Shown: piece by piece, positions 45,601 to 56,102 of the stretch | How the letters are laid out: the number at the start of each line of letters is the position of its first letter | Position numbering within the stretch: position 1 is the stretch's first letter | Assembly (NCBI GenBank): GCA_031835245.1 | Contig: JAVKOQ010000030.1 | Location: 261,501 to 325,500 of the forward strand | Direction of reading: 5' to 3' | DNA from: Balamuthia mandrillaris | Lineage: Eukaryota > Discosea > Longamoebia > Balamuthiidae | Length of the DNA stretch: 64,000 nucleotides | The notes under the pieces: generated by a model | Database searches by the model: none | The model's input: the letters and a program-made list of their open reading frames with translations, nothing else | What the model was told of the DNA's origin: nothing | Made by a program: the position numbers and the translations under genes

Positions 45601-48388
45601 CCGGCGAAAACTCTTACACTCCTTCCTCTTTGCACATACCTCTCCAACCTGAGCCGCTCTATCAGCAACACCAAGGTGGCGCCAGTAGTATGCACAGTCC
45701 ACAACAACCGCCCCGCGCGTTAACGCCATCTCCTCGTGCTCATTCACCTCTCTATCCTTCTCATGTTCGTGGACAGCAGCCACAACAGCAGTTGCAATCT
45801 CATTTGCATACGCCTTTGCAACCGCTGCGAGAACGGGCTCAGTCGCAGGACCGCATGACCCTATCCTCCTCTTCATCTTCCAACTTTAACAACAACAGTC
45901 AACACCTCAATCATCGGCCAAGTTTACAAGAAGAGCAACTGTCAGACCACCATTCACCTGGAGACTCTCGCAGCAGCCTTGCAACAGCCGATTTTGACGC
46001 ATCTTCTTCCATCTTTGAGCACCGGCGTTCGCGGTCGGATGAGCCATCCTTCATACGAACTGCGGAAAGCTCGCAACCAGTCAACAACACACCTTATGAG
46101 CAACAGCACCGAACGTTAGAACAACAACCACAACAGCAACAGCAACAGCAACAACAATACCAGATCTACCCTCACTTTGATCCTTACCAACAACCCCAAC
46201 AAACGTCCGCCTCCTCGTCCCTTCCTTACCAACCGCAAGCGCCTTCCTACCCCCATCAGTATCAACAGCGACAACAGCAAACTAGCCCACCGCCCTATCC
46301 TGGCATGGGCAGTGGTGATGCTTCTTCGTCTTCATCTAGCCAAGCAATGCTACGTCAGTATCAACAACACCAACAAGCTTACAATCATCCTTCGTCTCCC
46401 CTCAGACCTACACCTTCCCAATCCAGTGGCTTAGCTCCCCAATTGGAGTTCCTGAGTTTGGAGGGACAGACCGGCCACTCTCCGCCTGCTTCCCCTTCTC
46501 ATTCCCCTTCACAACAGCAACAACCACTGCAACACCGGCCAAGTCAACAGCTGGTAGGCCTGTCCCCCATGCGTGTGCCTCCTTCGCCCGCCTCTCCTCC
46601 GTCGCCCATGCCAGTGCATCATCCTCACCATCCTTATGGTCCCCCACCCATGAATGCTGCTTATGACGTTCAAGCGCAAGCTTTAAAAGCACATGCTCAA
46701 GCGCAAGCGGCTCAAGTTCAAGCCCAGATTCAAGCTCGTGCCGCTCATCACGTTCAAATGCAGCAACAGCAACAAGAGCAGCAACGTCAACAGCAACAAC
46801 AAGCTCAAGTGGCCAGAATACAACAACAGGTACCTCCCCCCTTTAGAGAATATAATTGTTCTGTTCTTTCACATTGCTGTGCCCTCTTCTCTCTCTCTTC
46901 TCTCTCTCTCTCTCTCTCTCTTGCTTCTCTCCGACGTTCTCCTGCATCGGAGAAAATTAACTTTTCTGTGTTGCAACAGGCCTCTCCTCAACCAGCTTTG
47001 GACTATTATGGCGGCGGTGGAGGATTGGGTTTGGTGGAAATCGGAGCATTGGCTGCAGCTATGGCCAAGGAAGCACGGCAAGACTCGGCAGAAAGCAAGG
47101 AAAGAGCGCAGGTAACCACTGAGGATGGCTACGAGCTGGACTTTGACGAATTGGAAATAAGTAGAGAGATAGCTAGGGGTAGTTTCGGTATCGTTTACTT
47201 TGGTAAATTCAGAGGAACGGAAGTGGCTATCAAGAAACTTTTGAACCAGAAACTGACAAAGAAAGAACTGGACGAATTCAGCAGCGAAATCAATGTAATG
47301 AAGTGCGTACTTTCTTTCCTCTTTATTTTTCATTTTTTCATTTTGTTTTGGCACAAAACATCTGACATTGCTTTTCTTGGCAACCTCCAGAAAATTGCAT
47401 CACCCAAATGTGGTATGTATCTCCTTCTTTTCTCACAATCTATTTTTATATCATTCCAGCTTCGCGACTCATCACAATATTCTTTCAATAATAAAAATTA
47501 GTTGTTGCTTATGGGTGTGTGCCGCATTCCGCCGAACTTGTGCATGGTTACCGAGTTGATGACGGGCAGTCTCTGGGATTTGCTACACAAATCAAAGGGA
47601 CGACATGTGCAAATTTCTCTTAAGATGGCGATGGGCTTCATTCTTGACACCGCCAAAGGAATGGTTCGGTTTGGTGTTATGTTTTTGCTTTTGCTCCAAT
47701 TCTAACGTTCGTTTATTTTGGTGTTCAATGCAGAATTATTTACACTTGTTTAGGCCGCCAGTGTTGCATCGGGATCTCAAGACTCCTAATCTATTGGTGA
47801 TTCTCTTCTTCCACTCTTCTTTCATGACTCTGCGTTTCTAACTTCATTCTGGTTCTGTTTGGGGAATAAAAAAACATAGGTGGATTCTCACTTTAACGTA
47901 AAAATTGCTGACTTTGGACTAGCACGGCTTAAATCTCACATGATGACTGGCAATCTTGGTACTTGCCAATACATGGCTCCTGGTTTGTTTTCCCTTCTCT
48001 CATTTATATCTTTTATTTCTTTTTTGTTTTATTATTTGCTGTTGCTGCGTTGGTTTTTGTTTGTTTTGCTTCATTTCTTACAATATCAACTAACACCACC
48101 CGCCATTACATAACAGAGGTAATAAAAAGTGAGAGCTACTCCGAGTCAGCGGACGTGTACAGCTTTGGAATAGTGATGTGGGAGATCCTAACACGGCGTC
48201 CTCCTTTTCACGGCATGCAAACCATGCAGATTGCATACGGGGTGGTGCACAGCGGCCTTCGACCCCCCATACCGCCTTCCTGTCCTCCTCCTTTGGCCTG
48301 CCTCATGCAAGAATGTTGGCATCAGGATCCAAACAGAAGACCTTCTTTCTCCCATATTTTGGATCGCCTCAAAGCTATTCCTATCTGA
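42656..48388 (+). CDS. Ankyrin-repeat TKL (Raf/MAP3K-like) protein kinase
   Basis: Exons: 42656-44131, 44256-44493, 44573-44608, 44729-44941, 45034-46829, 46981-47300, 47392-47413, 47502-47661, 47733-47796, 47880-47980, 48117-48388. The first exon has a Pro/Gln/Ser-rich region ending in poly-Glu, then ankyrin repeats (YTPLHWAAKQGQREMVKLLL; TPLYYACKRGHPELV; PLMQACWGGHVHIVKLLL; INAAFDGDHREIATLLL), then about 600 residues of Gln/Pro/Ser linker. The kinase has all core motifs: ARGSFGIVYFGK loop, VAIKK lysine, HRDLKTPN loop, DFGLAR, MAPE, DVYSFGIVMWE. LKTPN and the SFG pattern point to TKL kinases. Upstream of 42656 no in-frame ATG exists, so either a 5' exon supplies the start or translation begins at 43793 (MGAVNTKL, a myristoylation-type N terminus). 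Confidence 0.85.
46849..46897 (+). repeat. 49-base dispersed repeat, copy 2
   Basis: Identical to 28296-28344. It lies within the kinase-gene intron (46830-46980), starting 20 bases after the GTACCT donor and running into the CT tract (46885-46922). Confidence 0.9.
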
Positions 48389-48730
48389 TTGCTTTGTTTT
48401 GAATTGTTCCCTCTGTGTTTTTTTTCTTTTTTGTTCTTGTTACAAAACAACATTACTCTTAAATAATTAAATTATTGTTTCGTTTACGTTTCTCTCTCCC
48501 TTTCCCTTGCTCGTTATCTCTTTCTCTCTGCTCTCTGCTCTCTGCTCTCTGCTCTCTGCTCTCTGCTCTCTGCTCTCTGCTCTCTGCTCTCTGCTCTCTG
48601 CTCTCCCCTCTCTCCTCTCTCCTCTCCCCTCTCCTCTCCTTTCGCTCTGTTTCTTGCGCTCTCCTGTCTCCCGCATTTGTTGCTGTTGTCAATAATTTCA
48701 TCGTGGCGGAGGAAAAATTTTGTCCGAGAA
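48389..48730. other. Intergenic/5' region with GCTCTCT heptamer array
   Basis: Separates the kinase stop from the F-box start. An array of about ten GCTCTCT heptamers spans about 48530-48605, followed by CT/CCCCT-rich sequence. It is the same unit and same sense polarity as the intronic array at 19213-19398. It probably lies in the F-box promoter or 5' UTR. Confidence 0.6.
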
Positions 48731-50413
48731 ATGTGGAAGAGGCGCAGCAGGCACGAGGAATGGGAGGACGAAGAAACAGACGAAACGCGTCCGATCCGTC
48801 TGTATGATCTACCGCCCGAGCTGCTCGTCCTGTGCTTTTCCTTCTTGGACAATGGCAGAACGTTGCAGTCGCTCAGCGCCGTGTGCCGCACGTGGAGAGA
48901 TTTAGTCATGGATCCCTCTCTCCAGACGCGCCTTGGTTTTTGCAGCCCTTCCACAGCGCAACGCTTTACTTTCAAGGCACGAGAGCAAGCGTTGGCCGGC
49001 CACGCCGGAGTGGTGTTTTGCATGACGTTATGGCCGCAAGAGGACCTCCTCCTTAGCGGGAGCTACGACGGATCCGTCCGAGCCTGGGATAGAGATGGTT
49101 ACTTTTCTTTTCCTCCTTTCCTTCCCTCCTTCACTTCTTTTTCCTTTCCTCTATCCCTTCTTTCGAAACGATAGTGGTTTATCCTGTGGTTGAACTTTTT
49201 TTTCAACAAAACTCTGAAAGGTAACTTTGTAAAGATGATCAAAGCGACGGGATCTTTTGTGTTCGGTGTGCGCGTATGGAGGAATATAGTCTGCGAGGCT
49301 TGCTATGATGGAAAACTAAGACTGTGGAAGGACGACCAAGTGGTGAAAGAGCTGTCAGGCCATAGGTTTGAAGACCCATTTTTCTTGCCCTTTGAACGAG
49401 GCAGAAAGAAGAAGAATTGTTATATTCATTTCATTAACCTTCTCAACCAAACACCAAACAGCAACGGGCTATATTCAGTTGTGGTGTGGAAGGATAAGCT
49501 CTGCACATCCAGCTTTGATAGGACAATTCGACTCTGGGACCCAGAAAAAGGGACTTGCTTGCAAGTATTTGAGGGCCACACAAACAACGTCCAGGCTATC
49601 ATTGGCTGGGGAGGTAAGAGCAAAGAAGCAAAGAGAGAAAAAAAGTGAATGTAATGACAGAAAGGCAAAAAGGAGGGTGAGAGTAACGAGTGAAATGAAG
49701 ATACTAACAATTTGTTATCTGCATGAATGGAATAGATCTGCTGTGGAGTGGCAGTTGGGATTGCTCCTTAAGGGCGTGGGATTCTGATGGAAAGCAAGTT
49801 CACAATCTATCAGCTGGAAGTACCATACGCAGTTTAGAGGTTTGGAATGACCGTATTTATTCGGGTAACCTTGTCGTTGATCCTCCTTCTTTCATCACTT
49901 TATTCACTCACTCTCTCTCTCTCTCTCTCTTTGCCTTCAAATCAAACAGGAATGGCAACAGGGGAGATAAAGGAATGGGACAAAGAAGGAAGGCTGCGTG
50001 CCGTTATGAGTGGACACAAAGGCGAGGTCCATTGCCTCAAAGCATGGAATGGGCTTCTTATATCTGGTGATTGGAAAGGGTATTTGCGAGCGTGGGATTG
50101 TACTGGTCGATGCGTGGCTGAAACGCAGGCACACACCAACGTAGTCACCAGCCTTGAAGTTTGGAATAATGCTCTCTATACGGCGAGTTATGATAAGCTG
50201 ATCAAAGTGTGGGATTGGGGCTTGATTGAGGAAGAGCTGTTGTATGACAGTGGAACCAGGCAGTCCATCGAGTACTCTATTTCTAGGCATCCTCTGCCAA
50301 AGGACATCACCAAAACGAAGAAGGTGGAAAAAGCGAAAGAGGAGAAACAGAGGGATGTGAAAGAAGAAGCGTCTGTAGCAGAAACTTCGGACAAACGCTG
50401 CTTACTGTCTTGA
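48731..50413 (+). CDS. F-box/WD40 protein with C-terminal CaaX box
   Basis: Start ATG at 48731; exons 48731-49099, 49221-49364, 49462-49613, 49736-49865, 49950-50413, all in phase. Residues about 22-60 are an F-box (IRLYDLPPELLVLCFSFLD... SLSAVCRTWRDLV), the Skp1-binding motif of SCF ubiquitin ligases. WD40-type blades follow, recognisable by repeats such as LLLSGSYDGSVRAWD, CTSSFDRTIRLWD, LLWSGSWDCSLRAWD, LLISGDWKGYLRAWD and LYTASYDKLIKVWD; about eight blades would form a substrate-binding propeller. The tail is Lys/Glu-rich and ends KRCLLS-stop. CLLS is a farnesylation-type CaaX box, so the ligase is probably membrane-anchored; the animal F-box/LRR protein FBXL2 is a known prenylated parallel. 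Substrate unknown. Confidence 0.88.
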
Positions 50414-50489
50414 AAATTGCACGAAAAATTATAACATTATTCAAGAAGAACACAAGCCTTGCGCTTGACTTCTGCCTTTTCTTTGAACT

Positions 50490-51005
50490 TTGCCTTCGAA
50501 GCAGATGCTGGCCAAGTGGTTCGACACATTACGATGGACGTACAACAAGGCCGTGGAGTTCCATCGCGAACATAAGGGAATGCCTCTTGAGGAGATGAAA
50601 AAGCAAGTCAGCGAAAAATTCCTGAATAACGGTAAGACGACAAGAGCCTTGCGTGGGTTGGAAACTCCTCGATACATTCGCAGCGACGCTGCGGATGACT
50701 TCTTCAAGGGAGTGAAAACGAGCCTGAAGGCGGGCAGGACTGGATTCGAGATGAAGTTCCATGGGATCCAGGAGTGCGCACATTCATGACCACCTACAAC
50801 AGCTGCGGGGAGGTCACCGAGTGGGGCAAAGCGGAGATCAACGAGATAGGCAAGCTGTGCCATCGCCTGGATCGCATGCAGAGCAAGGGCACCAAGGTCA
50901 ACCACAGACTAAGGCGCCATCTCCGAAGGGCCGCTGCTCGGCTTCGCCAGAGGATCCGCAACCTGGTGGTCTGGTGACCTCCTCCACAAGAAGCTCGTGT
51001 CTTGA
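50490..51005 (+). pseudogene. Decayed Fanzor (eukaryotic TnpB-like RNA-guided nuclease) fragment
   Basis: Three overlapping plus-strand frames line up in order with TnpB/Fanzor. First, 50499-50760: KQMLAKWFDTLRWTYNKAVE, the N-terminal helix-turn-helix with the YNKA motif, then a Lys/Arg-rich segment. Second, 50765-50972: DPGVRTFMTTYN, the RuvC-I motif with its catalytic Asp, followed by the long basic helix (HRLDRMQSK; LRRHLRRAAARLRQRIRNLV). Third, 50976-51005: DLLHKKLVS, the motif that normally follows that helix. Missing are most of the wedge barrel between parts one and two, RuvC-II (Glu), RuvC-III (Asp) and the zinc ribbon. It is thus frameshifted, internally deleted and truncated, and cannot encode a nuclease. 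Fanzor proteins are guided by an omega RNA and travel with transposons; no such RNA or TIR is recognised here. Confidence 0.82.
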
Positions 51006-51116
51006 TCTTGGCGTTCCGCGCTTTCGTCTTTCTTCTTTCGTTCCGTTTTTTTCTTTTCGTGTTCAATTTGTTAAGAATTTGAGCTCGAATTCTTCTCGAA
51101 AAATTACATTTTTTAA

Positions 51117-52585
51117 ATGTTTTTCGAAGAGAAAAGTGCAGGACATGCTTCGCAGCAAGTGTTCCGCTTCCTTCGCACCTGGCGCCCTTTTAGTGCGCGT
51201 TTTCTCTCGACTGGGACCTTAAACGGAGCCATCTCACCTTCTATGCGTGGCGATTACTATTACATCCCCTGGCGAACTCAACTAAACAAGTCCTTTTGCC
51301 TTTCATCCAGCGCGGTGATTTCGTGATGTTTTATGGACCTCGTGCCGCCTCAAAATCTACACACATTGAAGAAGCCAAAGAACAATTGCAAAACGAACTC
51401 ACTTGTCTTACGTATGTGGTTTCTTATCTTTCTTTTCTTTCTTTCTTTTTGTTAAGATTTTGTGTTTTTCTGAAGCACATCCTTCCAAGTGGGCGTAGAC
51501 TTTGACAACAAGGCAGCTTTCTGGGAGTCATTTGGTGATTCTCTGAGGCGAAGCAACGTCCACGCTGAAATCCCCCCTATTCGTTCGGCCAATGATTTTG
51601 CTGGCTGGTTATCTAAGACAACATCCCAGTGACACAAAAACCGTTCTCTTCATAGACGAATTCGATTTGATTTACAAGGCACCCAGTGACGTTGTGGACT
51701 CCCTGCTCAACGTCCTTCGGGGCATTAAACAGGATCGAGCAAACTATGTCCTTCACGTATTACTGCTTTTTGCTGATTATTATTATTGCCAGTACCATTT
51801 CTCATTGCCTCTTTTTTTTTTTTTCTTTTTTCTTAGTCCCTTGTAGCCGTGGGGCCTTTCAGCATTCTGGAATTGACAGGGAGAAGTGCTTCCCCGTTCA
51901 ATGTCAAGGAAGCCATCAGGGTGCCTCTCTTTGTGGAAGACGATTTCCAAAAGGTGTTTGAGGAATTTAACTCTGATCGAGGGAAAGTCTTTGACTCCAA
52001 CATTCCAACTGATATCTATGAACACACCAGAGGGTATCTCCCTTGCTATCTTGCCCTTTCCAATCCCATCATAGCTAATGTTCTATTGTTTTTTGTTGTG
52101 GTGAAAACAGGCATCCTGGCCTAGTTTGCTTTTGTTGCAAGGGCTTAGATGAGCAAATGCGAAAGGGAAAGAGCAGGATTTCCTACAATCAGTGGCTAGA
52201 GTATGCCACATTAAAACTTCCAGGACAACTTCGTGTGTATGCCACTATGAAGAAATTAGTGGACACACTCACTGCTGATGATGCAGCTGAAGCAAGGCAC
52301 TTGTTAACAGAAAAGCTTCTTCCTTCACTGGGATATGTTGAACTTTCAGACCCAACTGAAGCACAACTAGGGCGATTCTTGGCAGCTGAGGGAGCAGTAG
52401 ATTGCATAGATAAGGCTCAGACATTTACTATCCCATCCCCTCTTATTAGAAGCATACTAGCAAAGCGTGATACTTCAACGTACAGAAATGGCGAAGAGAA
52501 GGTCGTCGAGCAGAGCGAGTTCCTGTACGCAAGGAGGCAGCACGCTCAGCCGAACCACCGAAGTGGACTTCTCTTTGGGCTGTGA
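51117..52585 (+). pseudogene. Crinkler-type P-loop ATPase, frameshifted
   Basis: Coding pieces at about 51117-51290, 51290-51410, 51478-51600, 51593-51762, 51839-52034 and 52112-52585 read in order as the AAA-like ATPase common in Crinkler (CRN) proteins of fungi and protists. Landmarks: LLPFIQRGDFVMFYGPRAAS then KST, VLFIDEFDLIY (Walker B), VAVGPFSILEL, SPFNVKEAI, TRGHPGLVCFCCKGL, FLAAEGAVD and IPSPLIRSILAKRD. Two frame changes without introns (near 51290 and near 51595) break it. The Walker A reads GPRAASKST, lacking the usual Gly before Lys, so it is probably inactive even if repaired by sequencing correction. CRN ATPases usually precede a nuclease-like domain; none is evident. The upstream frame contains an Arg/Phe-rich N terminus. 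Confidence 0.75.
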
Positions 52586-54780
52586 GTTGCTCTGTCGAGG
52601 TCAAAAAGCCCACAGCTGTTGAGCAAAGTTATCTTTGGAGGAGAGTTTGGCTACCGATGGGGTGCTGAAGGAAGGAGAAGGACGATACGCGGCGAGCTCT
52701 TCTCGAAACACAGCAGAAGTGGAGGAAGAAGAGGAAGAAGAAGAAGAAGAAGAGCTTCTCACTTCCTTTTTGCGGTAGCTGAGAATGGTTGCCGATTTGG
52801 TGACCGCTGCACGGCTGCTGCTCGATTCCGCCCTGTTGCTGCTACGACTTTGTCCTCTACCCTCATTGCTCGCCCTTCTCGTTCTTCTGTTCGTCCTCCT
52901 CCTTCTCCGTTTCCAGCGAAAAACTGATAAAACCCCGAAACATTTTGGTTTCCGCGGCCAAAGCAACGAAAGAGAGAGCTTGAGCAGCGGCAGGCATCAC
53001 CAGCACATCAGGCTAGACATAGTACTCTTTCAGAGGCCAGACGGCAAGCCCCAAATGCGACAGTACTATCTCTCGAGACTACTTCGTACTCGACCAAGCA
53101 AGGGTGGACCATGGCGATGACGTCACTGCTGCTGAGACGATCCTTCACCACCCCGCTGCCACCCGCACACACCCTTCTCTCTTGTCAAAGGCTCAAACAA
53201 CCTGGCGCACTACAGCCAAGGGAAACGGCACTTTCTCGCGACCACCCCCACCACCACCACAGAACAGGGAAGAAACGAGGATGAGGCACAAACGGCTCCC
53301 TCTTCAATGGGAGAACGCTTTGGAGGGGGTCAGCGAAGAACTCTACGACGAAGTGGAGCCCTGCTCTTTTCCTTCTCTACAGCTACGCTTTCGCAACGAT
53401 CGGTTTTTGGGCGGCAATAACCGCAACGATGACGACAACATCTCTGACGAAAAGCTTGTTCGCTACTTTGGCGGATGGGAAGTATGTGACGCCTCAGATC
53501 GAAGACTTGATGGGGGTAATCACAAGTTCCTTGCTCTGGCCACTACAATGAGGATATTGGCGATGACAGAGGCTTTCTCATTGGGCAGATACGAGCCGCC
53601 GATGGAAAGGTTCATCTCTCTCTGGATGGAGTGGACGCTAGGCAAAGTGTTGGCAAAGCAGCCTCATGTGAATATTACATGAATATAACAGGAGAAGCTT
53701 TTGACTGTGGCCCATTTGCCTTTATGGTCAGTATCGTCCTTCTGGTTCTCGCTTTGGCGCTACTACCCTCTAAGCTTAATGTTATCAGGAATTCTACAAT
53801 CCTCGTTTCACGGCTGCCTACTTTGATATGGAGCTTCCAAAACCAGAAGAAGGCATGCCATTGGAACTTGGAAATGCTGCAATACCCCTTTTCCATGTTC
53901 GTGGAGAGAACGGAGCCGGAAAAGGCTTTAGAGGGCAGCTATGACACTACTTTTTAACAGGAATATAACAAACGGCTGCTCTGCAAGCTAGGATTCAGTG
54001 ACGACAATCATCTCACTCCTCAACTCTACTCTCGTGTATATCGTGAATGGAAGCTCATAGAGAAAACTATTTCCTTCTTCTTCCAAAGCACACATGCTCA
54101 TTGCCGTTCCGAACTTCTTCATCCTCTTGAGGAAACATTTCCGAATTTGACAAACAATACGACATACTTGACCTTCTTCAAACTGAGCAAGCGCAACACC
54201 CAACCAACGCCTCTTCTTTCTCCTCTTTGTTCCCACCTTCCTCTACAGTAGAACAACAACGACCCGTTCTGAAGGAAAAAGACAAGGCAGAAGTGAAGCG
54301 CTGGATGGAGATTTACAACCACGTCCTTTCTCACCCCATGAGGCAAGGCGACGCGCCAACACGAGTTTACCAATAAATAAAGGGACGGTGCTTCGTTCAT
54401 CGCCAGTGAGCTAGCTACGAGAGTTATATTATCATTTCACTTGGTTTCAGTCTCCCAATAGCAGGTCTTGCACAGATGGTCGTACAAGTGACGAAGCTAT
54501 CCCACACGACGCCATTTACCAAGAGCTTACTCTTGAAGAGCAAAAAGAAAATGATCAACGAAAGCAAGAACTAGAACAGAAGCTTGAAGTCAGCGAGAAG
54601 GCGGAGGAAAGATCAATAACAACTACAGCAGAAGGAAACAAAAAAATGTGGAAAGTACTCCTATGCTACTGACCTTAGAAGACAGTCTTGTTCTGGTGCT
54701 GTTTCTTGCTGTTTCTGTGATTCCAATATTTCTTGTTGTGGTGCTGCGAGCTAATCTAACTGATAAGAATCGCAAAATAA
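52586..54780 (+). other. Unresolved probable plus-strand coding region
   Basis: Several frames look coding but do not assemble cleanly. Pieces: a Leu-rich double membrane segment starting at the ATG at 52785; a mitochondrial-type N terminus at 53110 (MAMTSLLLRRSFTTPLPPAH); a 53260-53480 segment (LRFRNDRFLGGN); a 53530-53729 segment with HYNEDIGDDRGFLIG; an exon at about 53788-53935 after a gttatcag acceptor; EYNKRLLCKLGFSDDN from 53962; and a C-terminal membrane helix near 54670-54780. The order suggests a secreted or mitochondrial membrane protein gene, possibly degraded, but no family is recognised. A Glu-coding purine run at 52715-52755 gives opposing low-complexity frames on both strands. 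Confidence 0.3.
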
Positions 54781-56102
54781 AATAAAATAAAATAAAATTG
54801 ACATTAGATTTCAAAGGAGATATTACCCGATTGCGATGACCCATGGAGTGAAGCCTATAAGCGCCGTCATAGGCAGCCGTAAAGTTAAGATCAAGCAAAT
54901 GCTCTAGTAATTGCTGAACAAACAGGCTTACACATTTCTTCCGAGCCGAGCTAGACTTTTCCTTACGCAATCGTATATGTAGACCGCTCCAGAGAAATGC
55001 AAGAATGCAGCCTCGCACGAATGAGTCTGGATGTTCAAGACCAGCCCCTCCTCCGCTGTAAAGTTGGTTGCTTTCCACGTCTAACAGTTTGCGTTGAGGG
55101 CCATACAAGCAAAAACGAAGAAGAATGCGTTCTAACCTTTGAAAGCCATTGTGTGGAAGGTTCTGCTGTTGCAGGAGAAGAATACAAGGCCGAAGGCAGT
55201 GTATTGGGAATGACTAGCGCCAAACATCCAAAGATAGGAGCAATGAAATCGTGTGTTGCCACCTCCAAACCCTCCACACATGCTTCCATAATATTCTCGG
55301 CCAGCGCCGTCGGTATGGTCTCCTCATAATTTCTTTGTATTTGCTGAATATTTTTGTACAACACCAATTAACAGCACGAAAGAACAGAAGAACAAGCAAG
55401 GAGTACATACAATGAAGGTTGTAATAAGGAGTTTGGCACATTCCCACTTGAGTTTAGTAAGCCTGGCAAACTTGTAACGTTGTGAGTGGTGGGGATCTGT
55501 GGGACTGACGATGATAGTGGTCGTGGTCGATCTACTACTTCTTTTCCTTTATCACGCGAAGACGCAGAAGGTGGATCAGATGGGAGCGAAGTAGAAGCAG
55601 ACGAAATAGACGGCAAAGAGGTTAGCGATGCACCCATACTTGCCTTTTCCTGTGCTTGAGGCCTGCTGACAGCAAAAGAGTTCCTAGTTCCTCCAGAGGA
55701 AGCGTCGGTGATTGTACTCAGGTGAGGGCCATCATCTTTTCCTAGAGCTCGACCACAGGGAAGGCCTACGGGGCGTTCCACTTGTGCTACGGGCAGGAGG
55801 TCTGTCAGTGCTTTCTGTCGTATTGCTCTTGATGCTCCTTGTGGAGATGTGGTATTGAAGTGTTGGGCGAGGTTCGCATCGTTGAAGTAGTCGTTTCACA
55901 TGTGTTGGAAGCATGAGTGGATCGCGGAGGAGGAGGAGCAGAGGGACGGGAGCAAGGAGAGCCGTTGCGAAATAGTTGCGGGGCAGGGCGGCATTGCTTT
56001 TGGTGAGTACGGCAGAGACGGCAAAAACTTGGCAGTGCTTCAGGACGACACGAATTTCTCTGAGTTTTTTGCAGAAGAAGGGGCAAAAGGAAGTGGCCGC
56101 AA
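54781..56102 (-). other. Unresolved minus-strand coding-like region
   Basis: Balanced open frames on the minus strand at 55367-55130 (IMEACVEGLEVATHDF; IAPIFGCLALVIPNTL), 55108-54830 (SFVRGCILAFLWSGLHIRL) and 55781-55405 (Ser/Pro-rich) suggest an exon chain. A Cys-rich frame further upstream overlaps the start of the SAM/P-loop gene on the other strand. A donor-acceptor pair near 55130-55080 offers two alternative continuations. No family recognised and no start assigned. Short AAAAT repeats at 54775-54795 mark its low-coordinate side. Confidence 0.3.

Noticed and set aside
52601-52966. Poly-Ser/Arg protein on the minus strand
   Set aside because: Opposes purine-run and Leu-rich frames of equal quality on the plus strand; no motif decides, so neither is annotated as a gene.
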